From positions 161,306-225,305 of the forward strand of contig CAJTSE010000004.1 of the NCBI GenBank assembly GCA_910578815.1: 64,000 nucleotides of DNA. Direction: 5' to 3'. The translations under genes and the position numbers were made by a program. Below are positions 53,043-62,243 of this stretch, piece by piece (position 1 is the stretch's first letter; each line of letters starts with the position of its first letter). The stretch comes from an uncultured Acetatifactor sp. (GTDB lineage Bacteria; Bacillota; Clostridia; Lachnospirales; Lachnospiraceae). A model generated the notes under the pieces. That model worked only from the letters and a program-made list of their open reading frames with translations, was not told the origin of the DNA and did no database searches.

Positions 53043-53848
53043 ATGAAAAAGTTAATAGTGCCTATTACCGTATTGTTTATGCTTTTTGGTTTTACCTCAT
53101 GTGGGAATGATGAAAATGAGCCTTCAGTAGATCAGGCGCAGACCATGGAATCAACCATTGATAAAATTTACATGTAGCACAAACCGGAAAATATTACGGT
53201 TTATTTCCCTGGCGGCCTGACATTTGAGGACCCTTATACTTCCGTTGAACAAAACCTTGGAAAAGCAACGGAAATTGACGAGTATATGAGCAGCATTTAC
53301 GGGTATGCGGACAATGCAAAAGAGACTTTGTATGGAATGAAAGTTTTGTCAACAGAAACGATCAGGTTATTTCCGGTTTCGAAATCGGCAAAAGTATGTC
53401 GGAAAGTGACAGAGAAAGTGTTGCAACGATTTCCTTTGAAAATGTGCCGAACGCTCAAACGGATGATGTGCACAATGTGAGCCTGTTATGGGCGCCTGTG
53501 TATGTACAGATTCCGGGCATGACAACTATGCAGCGTTGCGCGGACAGTGTTTTAAATGCTAACGGGAAAAAATACTATATGAGTATCTCCTTTAGCATGT
53601 TGTCACAGAACTATGCCAGCGCTTTCGATTATATTGAGTATGGTGAGCCTGTTTTTGATGTGACAGATGAAAGCGGCTTGAGACGCAGGGTCTATGTCAC
53701 AGATTATGTTTACGTTGTAGTTTGTGAAACTAATTTGCACATTTTTAAGGCAATGATAAGTTTTAAAGACATGACCGACTCTTCGGAAAATGCGCTTTCG
53801 GTCATGCAGGATTTGGTTTTTGAAATTGCGGAGTATGTTCAATTTTAA
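53043..53848 (+). pseudogene. Lipoprotein gene, broken by a stop and a frameshift
   Basis: The ATG at 53043 follows AAGGAGGAG. The N-terminus is a lipoprotein signal (LFMLFGFTSCGND, lipid-attachment Cys about 20). TAG at 53175-53177 interrupts the frame after IDKIYM. The same frame continues with HKPENITVYFPGGLTFEDPY, then a one-base shift near 53345-53360 moves to the frame running to 53848. The reconstructed protein would be about 265 aa, of no family I recognise. Two lesions make it a likely pseudogene. Confidence 0.8.
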
Positions 53849-53916
53849 AGAAAAGACGGTCAGGGAGTTTTAGGTTTTGGGAAATTATGATATCCTGATT
53901 TATTCCTGAATCACAC

Positions 53917-53972
53917 GTAACAGTTCAGATCACTGTAATCAAGTAACAGATGACAGGGATCTGAACCGTTAC
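53917..53972. repeat. GTRACAGTTCAG palindromic element, copy 2
   Basis: Arms GTAACAGTTCAGATC (53917-53931) and GATCTGAACCGTTAC (53958-53972), one mismatch, same core as 26135-26224 but a shorter interior. Confidence 0.65.
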
Positions 53973-54000
53973 AATCACGCAGATTAATTTGCCGTAAACC

Positions 54001-54029
54001 TTGCTTTTCCCGGACGTCCGTGATATACT
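54001..54029 (+). promoter_or_regulatory. Promoter with palindrome in the spacer
   Basis: TTGCTT (54001-54006), 17 bases, TATACT (54024-54029). The spacer holds the perfect palindrome CGGACGTCCG. The lipoprotein promoter at 52988 has the same layout with a degenerate CCGGGCGCC. Confidence 0.5.
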
Positions 54030-54113
54030 TACATAAGTTACTTAAGGCTTTTCTGCCGTATGCGGTCCATGGCTGCAGGGCGGAGAGGGATTCAGTTGAA
54101 GGAGGAATGTGAT

Positions 54114-54287
54114 ATGAGAAAAATCGAAAAGACGGTAGCACACAACAACTGAATACAGGGCATGGAGTATGCCGAATTTAAGTACCTTTATGAATTATGT
54201 CTAACAGATTCTCACGTTACAGAAGATTATGTGCGTGGACGAAGGAAGTGCTGGTTAAGTCATCGCTTCCTTAAAGAAACTCTCTGA
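54114..54287 (+). pseudogene. Short ORF interrupted by TGA
   Basis: AAGGAGGA precedes ATG 54114; the frame reads MRKIEKTVAHNN, TGA (54150-54152), then IQGMEYAEFKYLYELCL and on to TGA 54285-54287, about 57 codons. The excellent SD suggests a once-expressed small protein broken by a nonsense mutation, or a 12-codon leader. The family is unknown. Confidence 0.35.
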
Positions 54288-54303
54288 ATAATGCAGTTTG
54301 ACA

Positions 54304-54330
54304 GACACATCATAGCGGTGTGTCTTTTTT
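54304..54330 (+). terminator. Rho-independent terminator
   Basis: GACACA (54304-54309) and TGTGTC (54319-54324) followed by TTTTTT (54325-54330). Confidence 0.75.
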
Positions 54331-54382
54331 GTGCGCAAATTTCGGAGACTGCAGATGCAGAGAAAGGAACGGGTGATGTGCA

Positions 54383-54466
54383 ATGAAAAAAATAATCAAA
54401 GTAGATGGAAACGAAAAGCGTAAGATTCCCAAGTACGGGATATGTGGCAGAAATGCCTGGAAATAA
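54383..54466 (+). CDS. Possible 27-aa basic peptide
   Basis: ATG 54383 to TAA 54464-54466. The product is Lys-rich (MKKIIKVDGNEKRKIPKYG) and ends 24 bases before the ABC-class ATPase gene. The SD is mediocre (GGGTGATG). It may be a leader or remnant. Confidence 0.25.
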   Translation: MKKIIKVDGNEKRKIPKYGICGRNAWK

Positions 54467-54490
54467 CAAAATTCAGAAGGAGAATACATT

Positions 54491-56479
54491 TTGAAGAGAT
54501 TAAGATATTATATTTTAAGTATGAAGCCGACCAGCGAGAGTTATGAAGAGATGTATGAGGGCGAGATGTACGAAACCTTTATCGACAAGGATCCCTTCGT
54601 TCATAATCATGCGGTATACTGGGACGGGGAGATTGGCTATGAGATTACAAAGAGCAACCGGCTGGAACTTTCAAAGCCCACAGTCACCATCCATATCCCC
54701 CTGAAGCTGCTGAAAACGGAAGAGACGGGTACGGCGGCGCTGGACTATATGTTTCGGGCGCTGATTCCGTATATCCGCGGGCTGAATGAACAAAACGACA
54801 ACCGGAAGCGGACGGCGGCGGAAAACGGTCACTATTATATTTTTGAGCCCGGCAGTAAGGTCCTGGTAAGAAATGTGGTTACGGTAAAGACGGTGCCGCA
54901 GAAATATTATCGGCTGATAGGCAAAAATACCATCGAGACCATAGATGGACTGCGTGACAGGGGTATCAGCCCGTATACACCGGGAAAAAAATGTATGATT
55001 GTGCCGATAGACGGGGAACGGAATGTCCCGGCCTATCGGTGTGTGAGTATTATGCTGCAGGTACAGCTTCCTAAGGGAAAGCATAAGAAAGGGGCGCAAA
55101 TGCTCTGTAACGACCTGCCGGAGGCAGTGAACCGCTATATAGAAGAATTTGACCGGGAAGGATTAAAGCAGGCGGTGGAGCTGGAAAAAGTGCAGGCGGC
55201 TATCCGCAAATGGCTGGCGGACAATGACGGCTGCGCCTTTGTGGCCAACGGCAGTATTCTGCCCAGGGCCCAGGGGAGCGATCTGCCCATGAAAAATGCG
55301 GTGCCTTTTATGTCAACACCGGAGGATGAGCGGGAAGTGGCTGGTATCAGGGGCATGGTTATTCAAAAGGGTGTCACGGTGATCACAGGGGGCGGTTATT
55401 CCGGGAAAAGTACACTGCTGGATGCTTTAAGCGCCGGTATTTATAACCATATCGGCGGCGACGGCAGGGAGCTGGTGATTACGCTGCCCTCTGCCATGCA
55501 GATTTCAGCAGAGGACGGCAGAAGGATACGGCATGGAAATCTTTCACCCTTTATCAAGTGGATTCCCGGAGGTAATCCGGGGGACTTTTCCACAGCCCAT
55601 GCTTCCGGCTCCACCTCTCAGGCGGCCAATATCATGGAGGCGGTGAACTGGGGGGCGAAGCTTTTGCTGATCGACGAGGATAGAACCGCCACCAATTTCA
55701 TGATTCAGGATCACGTGATGAAGGAGCTGATCGAAAAGGAGCCTATCACGCCCTTTGTGGAAAGGGTGCAGGAGCTGGCGGGACAAAGAAAGGTTTCCAC
55801 GATCCTGGTGATTGGAGGCAGCAGCGAATATCTGCAGGCGGCGGACAGAATTTATATGATGAAGGATTACCAAATCAGCCAGATCACGGAAACGGCCAAG
55901 GCACTGCAGGCAGCATGTGCGGGCGGAGCGGCAGGCAGCGGGCAGGAAGCGTTGCAGGCGGCGGATTTTACAAATCCGGACAGGGTGGATGCCAATTATC
56001 TGAATACCCGGCCCCGCGGTTCCTCCACGGAGGTGTTGCAGGTGTGGGATTTGGGCTTCCTGATCCTGGGGGAAGAGCGGGTGGATGTGCGGATGCTTCA
56101 TGACATTACAGGCACTGCCCAGCTGAATGCCATTGCTTTTTTGCTGCGGAAGCTGATGGGAGCCTTAAATCCCTTAGAGAGGTTTCAAAAGTTTATGCTG
56201 CCGAATAACGGGGCAGGGTCCGGAATCATGGCGGAAGAAGAGAACGGTATGCCGGAAAGGAATGGCTGCTCAGAGGCGGACGAGGCGGAACCTGCGGAAA
56301 TGACGCCTAAATGGGTATGTCTGGAGGACGAGGTGGACCGCCTGCTGGAGGAAATCGGCGAGGCAGGATTGGAGAGCGCCTTTTCGCCCTTCTTTACAGA
56401 ATGCGGCAGATGGATGGAGCTGCCGAGGAAATATGAGCTGCTGGCAGTGCTCGCCAGAATGCGGCTGGACAGTCGATAG
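54491..56479 (+). CDS. ABC-class ATPase (PF09818 type)
   Basis: 662 aa soluble ATPase without membrane domains. The Walker A is GGGYSGKSTLLDALSAGIYN (about residues 304-323), LLLIDEDRTATNFM holds the Walker B with Asp-Glu-Asp, and VIGGSSEYLQAADRIYMM resembles the switch region. An N-terminal about 280 residues are typical of this ABC_ATPase family. A Gly/Ala-rich linker at about 475-490 and an acidic C-terminus (about 580-630) are extra. TTG 54491 has AGAAGGAGA upstream. Family proteins may bind RNA; the function here is unknown. Confidence 0.88.
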   Translation: MKRLRYYILSMKPTSESYEEMYEGEMYETFIDKDPFVHNHAVYWDGEIGYEITKSNRLELSKPTVTIHIPLKLLKTEETGTAALDYMFRALIPYIRGLNEQNDNRKRTAAENGHYYIFEPGSKVLVRNVVTVKTVPQKYYRLIGKNTIETIDGLRDRGISPYTPGKKCMIVPIDGERNVPAYRCVSIMLQVQLPKGKHKKGAQMLCNDLPEAVNRYIEEFDREGLKQAVELEKVQAAIRKWLADNDGCAFVANGSILPRAQGSDLPMKNAVPFMSTPEDEREVAGIRGMVIQKGVTVITGGGYSGKSTLLDALSAGIYNHIGGDGRELVITLPSAMQISAEDGRRIRHGNLSPFIKWIPGGNPGDFSTAHASGSTSQAANIMEAVNWGAKLLLIDEDRTATNFMIQDHVMKELIEKEPITPFVERVQELAGQRKVSTILVIGGSSEYLQAADRIYMMKDYQISQITETAKALQAACAGGAAGSGQEALQAADFTNPDRVDANYLNTRPRGSSTEVLQVWDLGFLILGEERVDVRMLHDITGTAQLNAIAFLLRKLMGALNPLERFQKFMLPNNGAGSGIMAEEENGMPERNGCSEADEAEPAEMTPKWVCLEDEVDRLLEEIGEAGLESAFSPFFTECGRWMELPRKYELLAVLARMRLDSR

Positions 56480-56494
56480 GCACCGCACATATCA

Positions 56495-56523
56495 TTGCGG
56501 CGCGGCGGCCAATATGGTAAAAT
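56495..56523 (+). promoter_or_regulatory. Possible promoter of the BceRS-type operon
   Basis: TTGCGG (56495-56500), 17 bases, TAAAAT (56518-56523) with TATGG just before it. The following 200 bases to the response-regulator gene hold no supported gene. Confidence 0.5.
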
Positions 56524-56725
56524 GACCTTATTCCCGACAAATGCTTTTAACCCGGCAGAAGACGGCGAATATTCATCTATGGCGTACCGGGAGGAAACAG
56601 GATGTCAACCGGATCCTTTTTCGGAACCCGGCGGACATTATACAGGATTCTTTTGATAACAAAAGGCGGATGGAAAATACCGTCGTATCCCCGGCTGATC
56701 ATGGAGTCAAGAAAGGAATGACAGG

Positions 56726-57391
56726 ATGTATAAGATCATGATTATAGAAGATGACTGGGCGATTCGGGACGAGCTGGCGCTGCTGCTGAAAAACGAGGGG
56801 TATTGTTCCCTGAAGGTTACTGATTTTACGGATATTACAGGGCAGGCCCGTAAAGAAAAACCGGATTTGATTTTGCTGGACATCGGTCTTCCGGGGCAGG
56901 ATGGATTTGGATTGTGCGCCGAAATAAAGAGCACCGTGGAGGCACCGGTGATTTTTGTAACCAGCCGGGATTCCGGCCAGGACGAGGTACGGGGATTGAG
57001 TCTGGGCGGAGACGATTATATCACAAAGCCCTACAGCGTCCCTGTCCTGCTGGCCCGGATTAAAGCCATGCTGCGCCGGGCAGGAGGCAGCGCAGAGCCG
57101 GACACCATGGAGACGGCGGGGTTGACGCTGCATTTGGCAAAGGGAACGGCCCAGACAAAGGGGAAGACTGTGGAGCTGACCCGGAATGAGCTGAAAATAC
57201 TGGCTTGTCTGATGGAGCATCACGGAGAGATTGTTTCCCGGCCCGATTTGATCGAGGCATTGTGGGATTGTCAGATTTACATTGACGATAATACTTTAAG
57301 CGTCAATATGACCAGGCTGCGGGCCAAGCTGGCAGAGATCGGCCTTCCCGATTATATCAGGACGCGCCGTGGAATGGGGTATCAGATATGA
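56726..57391 (+). CDS. OmpR-family response regulator (BceR-like)
   Basis: 221 aa. Receiver domain with acidic pair at residues 9-10 (IIEDDWAI), phospho-acceptor Asp52 (LILLDIGLPG), Lys in ITKPYS. The C-terminal winged helix (about 125-221) contains LTRNELKILACLMEHHGEIV and RTRRGMGYQI. ATG 56726 follows GGAATGACAGG. It overlaps the kinase gene by 4 bases. With the downstream BceAB pair it belongs to the antimicrobial-peptide sensing group. Confidence 0.93.
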   Translation: MYKIMIIEDDWAIRDELALLLKNEGYCSLKVTDFTDITGQARKEKPDLILLDIGLPGQDGFGLCAEIKSTVEAPVIFVTSRDSGQDEVRGLSLGGDDYITKPYSVPVLLARIKAMLRRAGGSAEPDTMETAGLTLHLAKGTAQTKGKTVELTRNELKILACLMEHHGEIVSRPDLIEALWDCQIYIDDNTLSVNMTRLRAKLAEIGLPDYIRTRRGMGYQI

Positions 57392-58398
57392 GATTTAGTG
57401 AATTTTTAGCTGACAGGCTGGGGCATATTCTGCTGCAGCTGTTTTGTGTTGCATTGGCGGCGCTTTTTCTTCTGGTCACCGGGACTCAGCCCGGCGTTCT
57501 TATGATTTTACTGCTTTTGCTGCTGATGATTTTCGGCGTGGTACAGGCCGTCGCTTTTTTCGGCAGCCGGGCCCGGATTCAGGAGCTGGAGGACGTGATG
57601 AGCGGTCTGGATCAAAAATATTTGTTTACCGAGTGTGTATCCACACCGAAAGGCTTGTATGAACGGCGGCTTTTTGAACTGGTTCGTCGGGCGGAGCGTG
57701 ATATGGTGGGGGCGGTGTCTGCGGCCGGGACTGCCCAGCGTGAGTACAGAGAGTATGTGGAGCGCTGGGTCCATGAGATCAAGACGCCGATCACTGCGGC
57801 CGGGCTGATCTGCAGGAAGCTGGAGGGAGATACCCGCCGCAGACTTGAGTTTGAGCTTGGGCAGGTGGAGGTGCATGTTGAGCGGGCCCTGTTTTACGCG
57901 CGGGCGGAAAGTCCTGAGCGGGACTGCGTGATCCGGCAGGTAAATTTGGGGAAGGTTGTCACCCGGACCATTGAAAGCCACCGCACGCTGCTGATTATGG
58001 GCGGCGTCCGGCTGGAGACGGAAGCATTGGAGCAAGTCATTTATACGGATGAGAAGTGGGCGGCTTTTATTTTGGGACAGTTGCTGCAAAATGCCGTTCG
58101 TTATCGGGGAGAAGCCCCGGTGATTACTATTTCTGCTCAGTCTTTTAAGGATCAGGTGCAGCTCACCGTCAGGGACAATGGCATCGGTATTCCCGCACAT
58201 GAACTGCCCCGGGTTTTTGACAGGTGTTTTACCGGCAGCAACGGGCGAAACCGGGCGGGATCCACCGGCATGGGGCTGTACCTGTGCAAAAAGCTGGCCG
58301 GATTTTTGGATCTGGGCTTGAGCCTGGCCTCGGAAGAGGGGAAGGGGACAACGGTGGTCCTGACTTTCCCTGCAAAAGAAAATCTTACAAAAATGTAA
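57388..58398 (+). CDS. Intramembrane-sensing histidine kinase (BceS-like)
   Basis: 336 aa. Two N-terminal helices (about residues 12-32 and 37-58) are joined by only about five residues (TGTQPG), so there is no extracellular sensor; this is the BceS type that senses through its ABC transporter. His129 in RWVHEIKTPIT is the phospho-acceptor. ATPase motifs: QLLQNAVRYR (N box), DNGIGIPAHELPRVFDR, GSTGMGLYLCKKL. Its stop codon lies in the palindrome at 58384-58399. Confidence 0.93.
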   Translation: MRFSEFLADRLGHILLQLFCVALAALFLLVTGTQPGVLMILLLLLLMIFGVVQAVAFFGSRARIQELEDVMSGLDQKYLFTECVSTPKGLYERRLFELVRRAERDMVGAVSAAGTAQREYREYVERWVHEIKTPITAAGLICRKLEGDTRRRLEFELGQVEVHVERALFYARAESPERDCVIRQVNLGKVVTRTIESHRTLLIMGGVRLETEALEQVIYTDEKWAAFILGQLLQNAVRYRGEAPVITISAQSFKDQVQLTVRDNGIGIPAHELPRVFDRCFTGSNGRNRAGSTGMGLYLCKKLAGFLDLGLSLASEEGKGTTVVLTFPAKENLTKM

Positions 58399-58399
58399 G
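58384..58399. promoter_or_regulatory. Candidate BceR-type operator
   Basis: Perfect palindrome CTTACA-aaaa-TGTAAG at the end of the kinase gene, upstream of the ABC genes. A near copy, TTTACAAAATGTAAG, occurs at 61301-61315 at the start of the MATE remnant. Confidence 0.55.
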
Positions 58400-58528
58400 C
58401 AAGGGAAATATGAATTCGATACCATGGGCGGCACGTTTGAGGTATCTTAGAATGGTAATTGCAAAGGGGCGATTTGGAAATGAGTGTTTTGCAATTTTCC
58501 GGTATCTATAGAATCAGGAGGTGACGCT

Positions 58529-59287
58529 ATGCTGCAGGTGACAAACATTGAAAAATATTACGGAAGCCGGAATCAGGTGACAAAGGCGTTGAACCGGGTG
58601 AGTTTTCGGGTGGAGGACGGCGAGTTTCTGGCTATTATGGGGGCATCCGGAAGCGGTAAGACAACTCTGCTCAACTGTATTTCCACCATTGACACCGTAA
58701 GCGCGGGGGAAATCCTGCTGGACGGGGTTAATGTGGCCAACCTGTCGGAGACGGAGCTGGCAGGATTCCGGCGGGAGAAGCTGGGCTTTGTCTTTCAGGA
58801 TTATAATTTGCTGGATACTTTGACGGTGGAAGAGAATATTGGTCTGGCTCTTTCTTTGAACCATATCAATCCGGGCGCTGTCCGGACAAAAGTGGAAGAA
58901 ATGGCCGCTAAGCTGGGAATCGCCGACATTTTAGATAAGTTTCCCTGCCAGATTTCTGGCGGACAGAAGCAGCGGACTGCCTGTGCCCGTGCCATGGTGG
59001 CGGGGCAGTCCCTGATTTTAGCCGATGAGCCCACGGGAGCGCTGGATTCCAGGGCCTCTAAAAATCTGCTGGAGATGATGTCCGTCATGAACCAGGAGAT
59101 GGGGGCCACCATTCTCATGGTAACCCATGATGCGTATGGTGCCAGCTATGCGGGGAGAGTACTTTTCTTAAAGGATGGCAGGGTCTTTAACGAATTGCTC
59201 CGGGGGGAACGAGGCCGGTCCGTGTTTTATCATGAAATATTGGATGTGCTGGCGGCGATGGGAGGTGATGTCAGTGACGTTATCTAA
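58529..59287 (+). CDS. BceA-like ABC transporter ATPase
   Basis: 252 aa. Walker A GASGSGKTT, signature ISGGQKQR, Walker B ILADEPTGALDS, His switch VTHDAY. AGGAGGTGA immediately precedes ATG 58529; the longer frame from 58484 has no SD. It partners the 651-aa FtsX permease, whose gene overlaps its end by 14 bases. Such transporters remove cell-wall-active peptides (bacitracin- or lantibiotic-like) and signal to the kinase. Confidence 0.92.
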   Translation: MLQVTNIEKYYGSRNQVTKALNRVSFRVEDGEFLAIMGASGSGKTTLLNCISTIDTVSAGEILLDGVNVANLSETELAGFRREKLGFVFQDYNLLDTLTVEENIGLALSLNHINPGAVRTKVEEMAAKLGIADILDKFPCQISGGQKQRTACARAMVAGQSLILADEPTGALDSRASKNLLEMMSVMNQEMGATILMVTHDAYGASYAGRVLFLKDGRVFNELLRGERGRSVFYHEILDVLAAMGGDVSDVI

Positions 59288-61229
59288 GCTGTCATTCCGC
59301 AATGCCAGGCGGCAGGCCAGGGATTATATGGTCTATTTTGTTACCATCAGTCTGGCGGCCGCTTTGCTGTACGCCTATAACGGTTTGGTATTTTCCGGGG
59401 AAATCAGGACTTTGTCAAAGGGTATGAGTTCTCTTTCCTTGACGATTGTACTGGCCAGTGTGGTGGTGGTGTGTGTCTTTGGCTGGCTGGTAGCATATGC
59501 TGCCAGATTTATGCTGCTACGCCGAAGCAGGGAGCTGGGAACTTATATTTTGATCGGGCTGGAGAACAGGCAGGTGGCGCAGATGTTCTTTTTGGAAAAT
59601 CTGATGGTTGGCAGCTGTGCCCTGGCGCTGGGGCTGGCACTGGGCGGGCTGCTCTATCAGGCGTTCAGGGCCATCATCTTCAGCTTGTTTGGGCTGCCCT
59701 ATCATTTTGCACTGGGGCTTTCCCTGCCGGCGGTTATGCTGACAGCAGTTTATTTCAGTCTGATTTATCTGTATGCTCTCAGCAGAAACAGGAAGCGCAT
59801 CCGCAAGATGAAAATATATGATTTGATTTATTCCGACAGGCGTAATGAGGGACCTGTGATCGGAAACGGAAAAATACGCCGCTGGCTTTTTGGCGCTTCT
59901 TTTGTGCTGGGTGCAGTGGGAATCTTTTTGCTGATGCGCCGGGAACTGATTTGGGGACTGATGGGAGCGGCATGTATTATAATATTTTTATTTGGCTTTT
60001 TCTTAAGTTTCGCTTCGGGAGTGCCTGCTTTTTTTGAAAGACGGCCTGCAAGAAAATACAGGGGACAGAATCTGCTGATTTTTCGGTCGCTGACGGCCAG
60101 GCTGGCTGCCATGGGGATTATGATGGCTGTTATTTCCATGATTTTTGCCGCTACCATTATGGTTGAGGGAAGCGGCTTGGTCTTAAACGGGCTGTTCCGC
60201 AGCAGGTCAGCGGAAAAAGCCTGCTTTGACCTGTATTTCGGGATCGAGGGAAAGGAGCAGGATCCCCGGCCCTATCTAGATTATATCGAGGACAATATTT
60301 CGGTGGAGCAGTGGGTTTTATATCGGGTTTACGTAAGCGGCATCGCCGATGTTCAGAATTATATCAGCAGCCATACCGCCTATTACTGCTACAACTATGA
60401 GCAGGATCCCGTCATGCGCTGGAGAGACTATGCCGCTTTGCGGGCTGTTGCCGGCTATCCGGCGGCAGAGCAGGAGCCGGGACGGTATCTGATTCACTGC
60501 ACGGCTTATCTGGAGGAACCTCTGCGGGACTATACCCGGCCGCTCAATCTGGGAGGCATTACCTTGGCGCCGGGGAGTGTTTATACGGAGCATTTTTTTC
60601 AGGGCACCGGGGTTACCAATGGCCGGGGGTATCTTCTGATTGTGCCGGATGAGGCAGTGGAAGGATTGGAAGTCCATCATCTTGCCTATGCCGCCCAAAC
60701 GTCGGAGCCGGTAAGCGCGGAGCGGTTTGAAGAGCTGACTGCTGCCGCTGGTGTGGATGAAAACAGATTCCTGACGGACTCCGAAAGCTATACTTTTTTT
60801 GCGGCAAAAGCGATAGAGAACGCGGACGTTGCTTATCAGACGGCAATTAGCGTGTTTCCCCTTTTCTTCTTGGCACTGGCGCTGACCATGACTGCAGCTA
60901 CTATCCTGACCTTGCAGCAGCTGAGCGAGTCGGAGCCTTATCGACGGCAGTTTGAACTGCTGCGAAAGCTGGGGATGGATCGCCGGGAGATGACAGGGGT
61001 TTTAAGAAAACAAGCTGCTGTCTACTATACCATGCCGGCCGTGCCGGCGTTGCTGATTGGAGTGCCCTTTATCCTAAAGCTGGCTGCCGCTCCGGAACCG
61101 GGGGTGATGGTGGGAGTCTCGGACCCCGGTGTGATCGTAAGCATCACTTTGGGAATCTTCTTCCTGATCTACGGAATATACATTGTGCTGGCCTACACTA
61201 GTCTGAAACGAAATGTGTTGCCTGAATAG
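59274..61229 (+). CDS. BceB-like FtsX permease
   Basis: 651 aa with the usual ten-helix plan. The first helix follows NARRQARDYMVYFVTISLAA. A large extracellular domain of about 210 residues (about 325-530) lies between helices 7 and 8 and is the hallmark of BceB peptide-sensing permeases. The last helices are near SVFPLFFLALALTMTAATIL, VPALLIGVPFILKL and the C-terminal IVSITLGIFFLIYGIYIVLA. GGAGG 8 bases before GTG 59274 supports that start over ATG 59175. Confidence 0.9.
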   Translation: MTLSKLSFRNARRQARDYMVYFVTISLAAALLYAYNGLVFSGEIRTLSKGMSSLSLTIVLASVVVVCVFGWLVAYAARFMLLRRSRELGTYILIGLENRQVAQMFFLENLMVGSCALALGLALGGLLYQAFRAIIFSLFGLPYHFALGLSLPAVMLTAVYFSLIYLYALSRNRKRIRKMKIYDLIYSDRRNEGPVIGNGKIRRWLFGASFVLGAVGIFLLMRRELIWGLMGAACIIIFLFGFFLSFASGVPAFFERRPARKYRGQNLLIFRSLTARLAAMGIMMAVISMIFAATIMVEGSGLVLNGLFRSRSAEKACFDLYFGIEGKEQDPRPYLDYIEDNISVEQWVLYRVYVSGIADVQNYISSHTAYYCYNYEQDPVMRWRDYAALRAVAGYPAAEQEPGRYLIHCTAYLEEPLRDYTRPLNLGGITLAPGSVYTEHFFQGTGVTNGRGYLLIVPDEAVEGLEVHHLAYAAQTSEPVSAERFEELTAAAGVDENRFLTDSESYTFFAAKAIENADVAYQTAISVFPLFFLALALTMTAATILTLQQLSESEPYRRQFELLRKLGMDRREMTGVLRKQAAVYYTMPAVPALLIGVPFILKLAAAPEPGVMVGVSDPGVIVSITLGIFFLIYGIYIVLAYTSLKRNVLPE

Positions 61230-61289
61230 TGCCAGCTATGGCCTGCAGGACAGAGTTTGCTTATCGTCTGATGCGGGAAAGTTTCAGAA

Positions 61290-62035
61290 ATGCCAACTGA
61301 TTTACAAAATGTAAGAACTTTCTTTCAATACGTTATCCCGTCCGTACTGTCTTTTGCCCTGTCGGGAGTTTACACGATTGTAGACGGTTTTTTCGCGGGA
61401 TACAGCATAGGCGATTTGGGGCTTTCAGCAGTTAATATCGCTTATCCTGTTGTCGCGCTCATTCAGGCACTCGGCACGAGAATCGGAATGGGCGGCGCAA
61501 TCTATTATTCCATTTACAAGGCAGAAAAAAGGAAGCACAGGCAAGGGAATTTACAGCCGGGGCCTTGTGGTCGCTGATGATTGCAAGCGTCCTTTTGACA
61601 ATTTCGGTGTTCCTTTTGAATGGCACTCTTTTAGGATTGTTGGGGGCAAATGGCGAACTTCTTGCATTGGGTGAAGAATATATTGCGGTTACCGCTTTAG
61701 TCGCTGCCTTACAAGTGATTGGTACGGGATTAGTGCCCTTTATCCGTAATTATGGCGGTTTCTTTTATGCAATGGTTTCTATGATTGCAGGTTTTGTTAC
61801 CAATATCATTCTCGACTATTTGTTTGTATGGTTATTGGAGCAGGGCGTTGCCGGTGCGGCATGGGCTACGGTGATCGGGCAGGGCGTGACTATGCTGATT
61901 GCGCTTGCCTATTTATTACGCAACAGGCAGTTTACGTTGAACATTCCTTTTTCAAAGTTTGGAAAGGCAGCCGCGTCCATTATTAAAATCGGAAGTTCCG
62001 GAGGTAGAAGATGCGTAATAGAAGTATGGCTTTAG
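61290..62035 (+). pseudogene. MATE efflux transporter, N-terminal half, frameshifted and truncated
   Basis: The first frame (61290-61577) reads NVRTFFQYVIPSVLSFALSG, IVDGFFAGYSIG and IYYSIYKAEK. In an A-run near 61530 one A is missing; the -1 frame then continues with KEAQAREFTAGALWSLM through to NRQFTLNIPFSKFGKAAASI. The MATE sequence stops at about 62000 (KIGSSG), about half the normal 450 residues, where it abuts a NUDIX start. A deletion has removed the 3' half. Confidence 0.85.
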
Positions 62036-62202
62036 TTGTGCGAAATAAGAAGATTTTAATGGTACAAACGATTCACTTCAACAGATTTGTTTGGGAACTT
62101 CCAGGCGGAGGAATTGAAATGGGGGAAACGCCAGAAGAAGCTGCCATATTTAAGGGCGGCTGTTCGTTTTTGGCAGCGTCCAAAAAATCAAAAAAACTAT
62201 AA
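62011..62202 (+). pseudogene. NUDIX hydrolase, N-terminal fragment
   Basis: ATG 62011 has GGAGG upstream (spacing 6). The product begins MRNRSMALVVRNKKILMVQT and reaches WELPGGGIEMGETPEEAAIF, then leaves the NUDIX box before REUXEE and ends in a Lys/Ser-rich nonsense tail. Only about 50 of the expected about 150 residues remain. Confidence 0.8.
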
Positions 62203-62243
62203 ATTTGTAGAGCTTTTTTGCCGATAATATGGTAGAATAATAT

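Larger units (their letters stand above)
53849..54113. other. Gene-poor stretch with palindrome and promoter
   Basis: No gene is supported here. It contains the palindrome at 53917-53972 and a promoter-like pair at 54001-54029, listed separately. Confidence 0.5.

Noticed and set aside
53911..54141. Minus-strand 76-codon frame in the gene-poor stretch
   Set aside because: It runs through the palindrome and promoter, lacks an SD and has no protein-like composition.
61520..61545. Programmed -1 frameshift in the MATE gene at the A-run
   Set aside because: The A6G tract is not in the X XXY YYZ register of the first frame and the gene is also truncated, so mutation is simpler.
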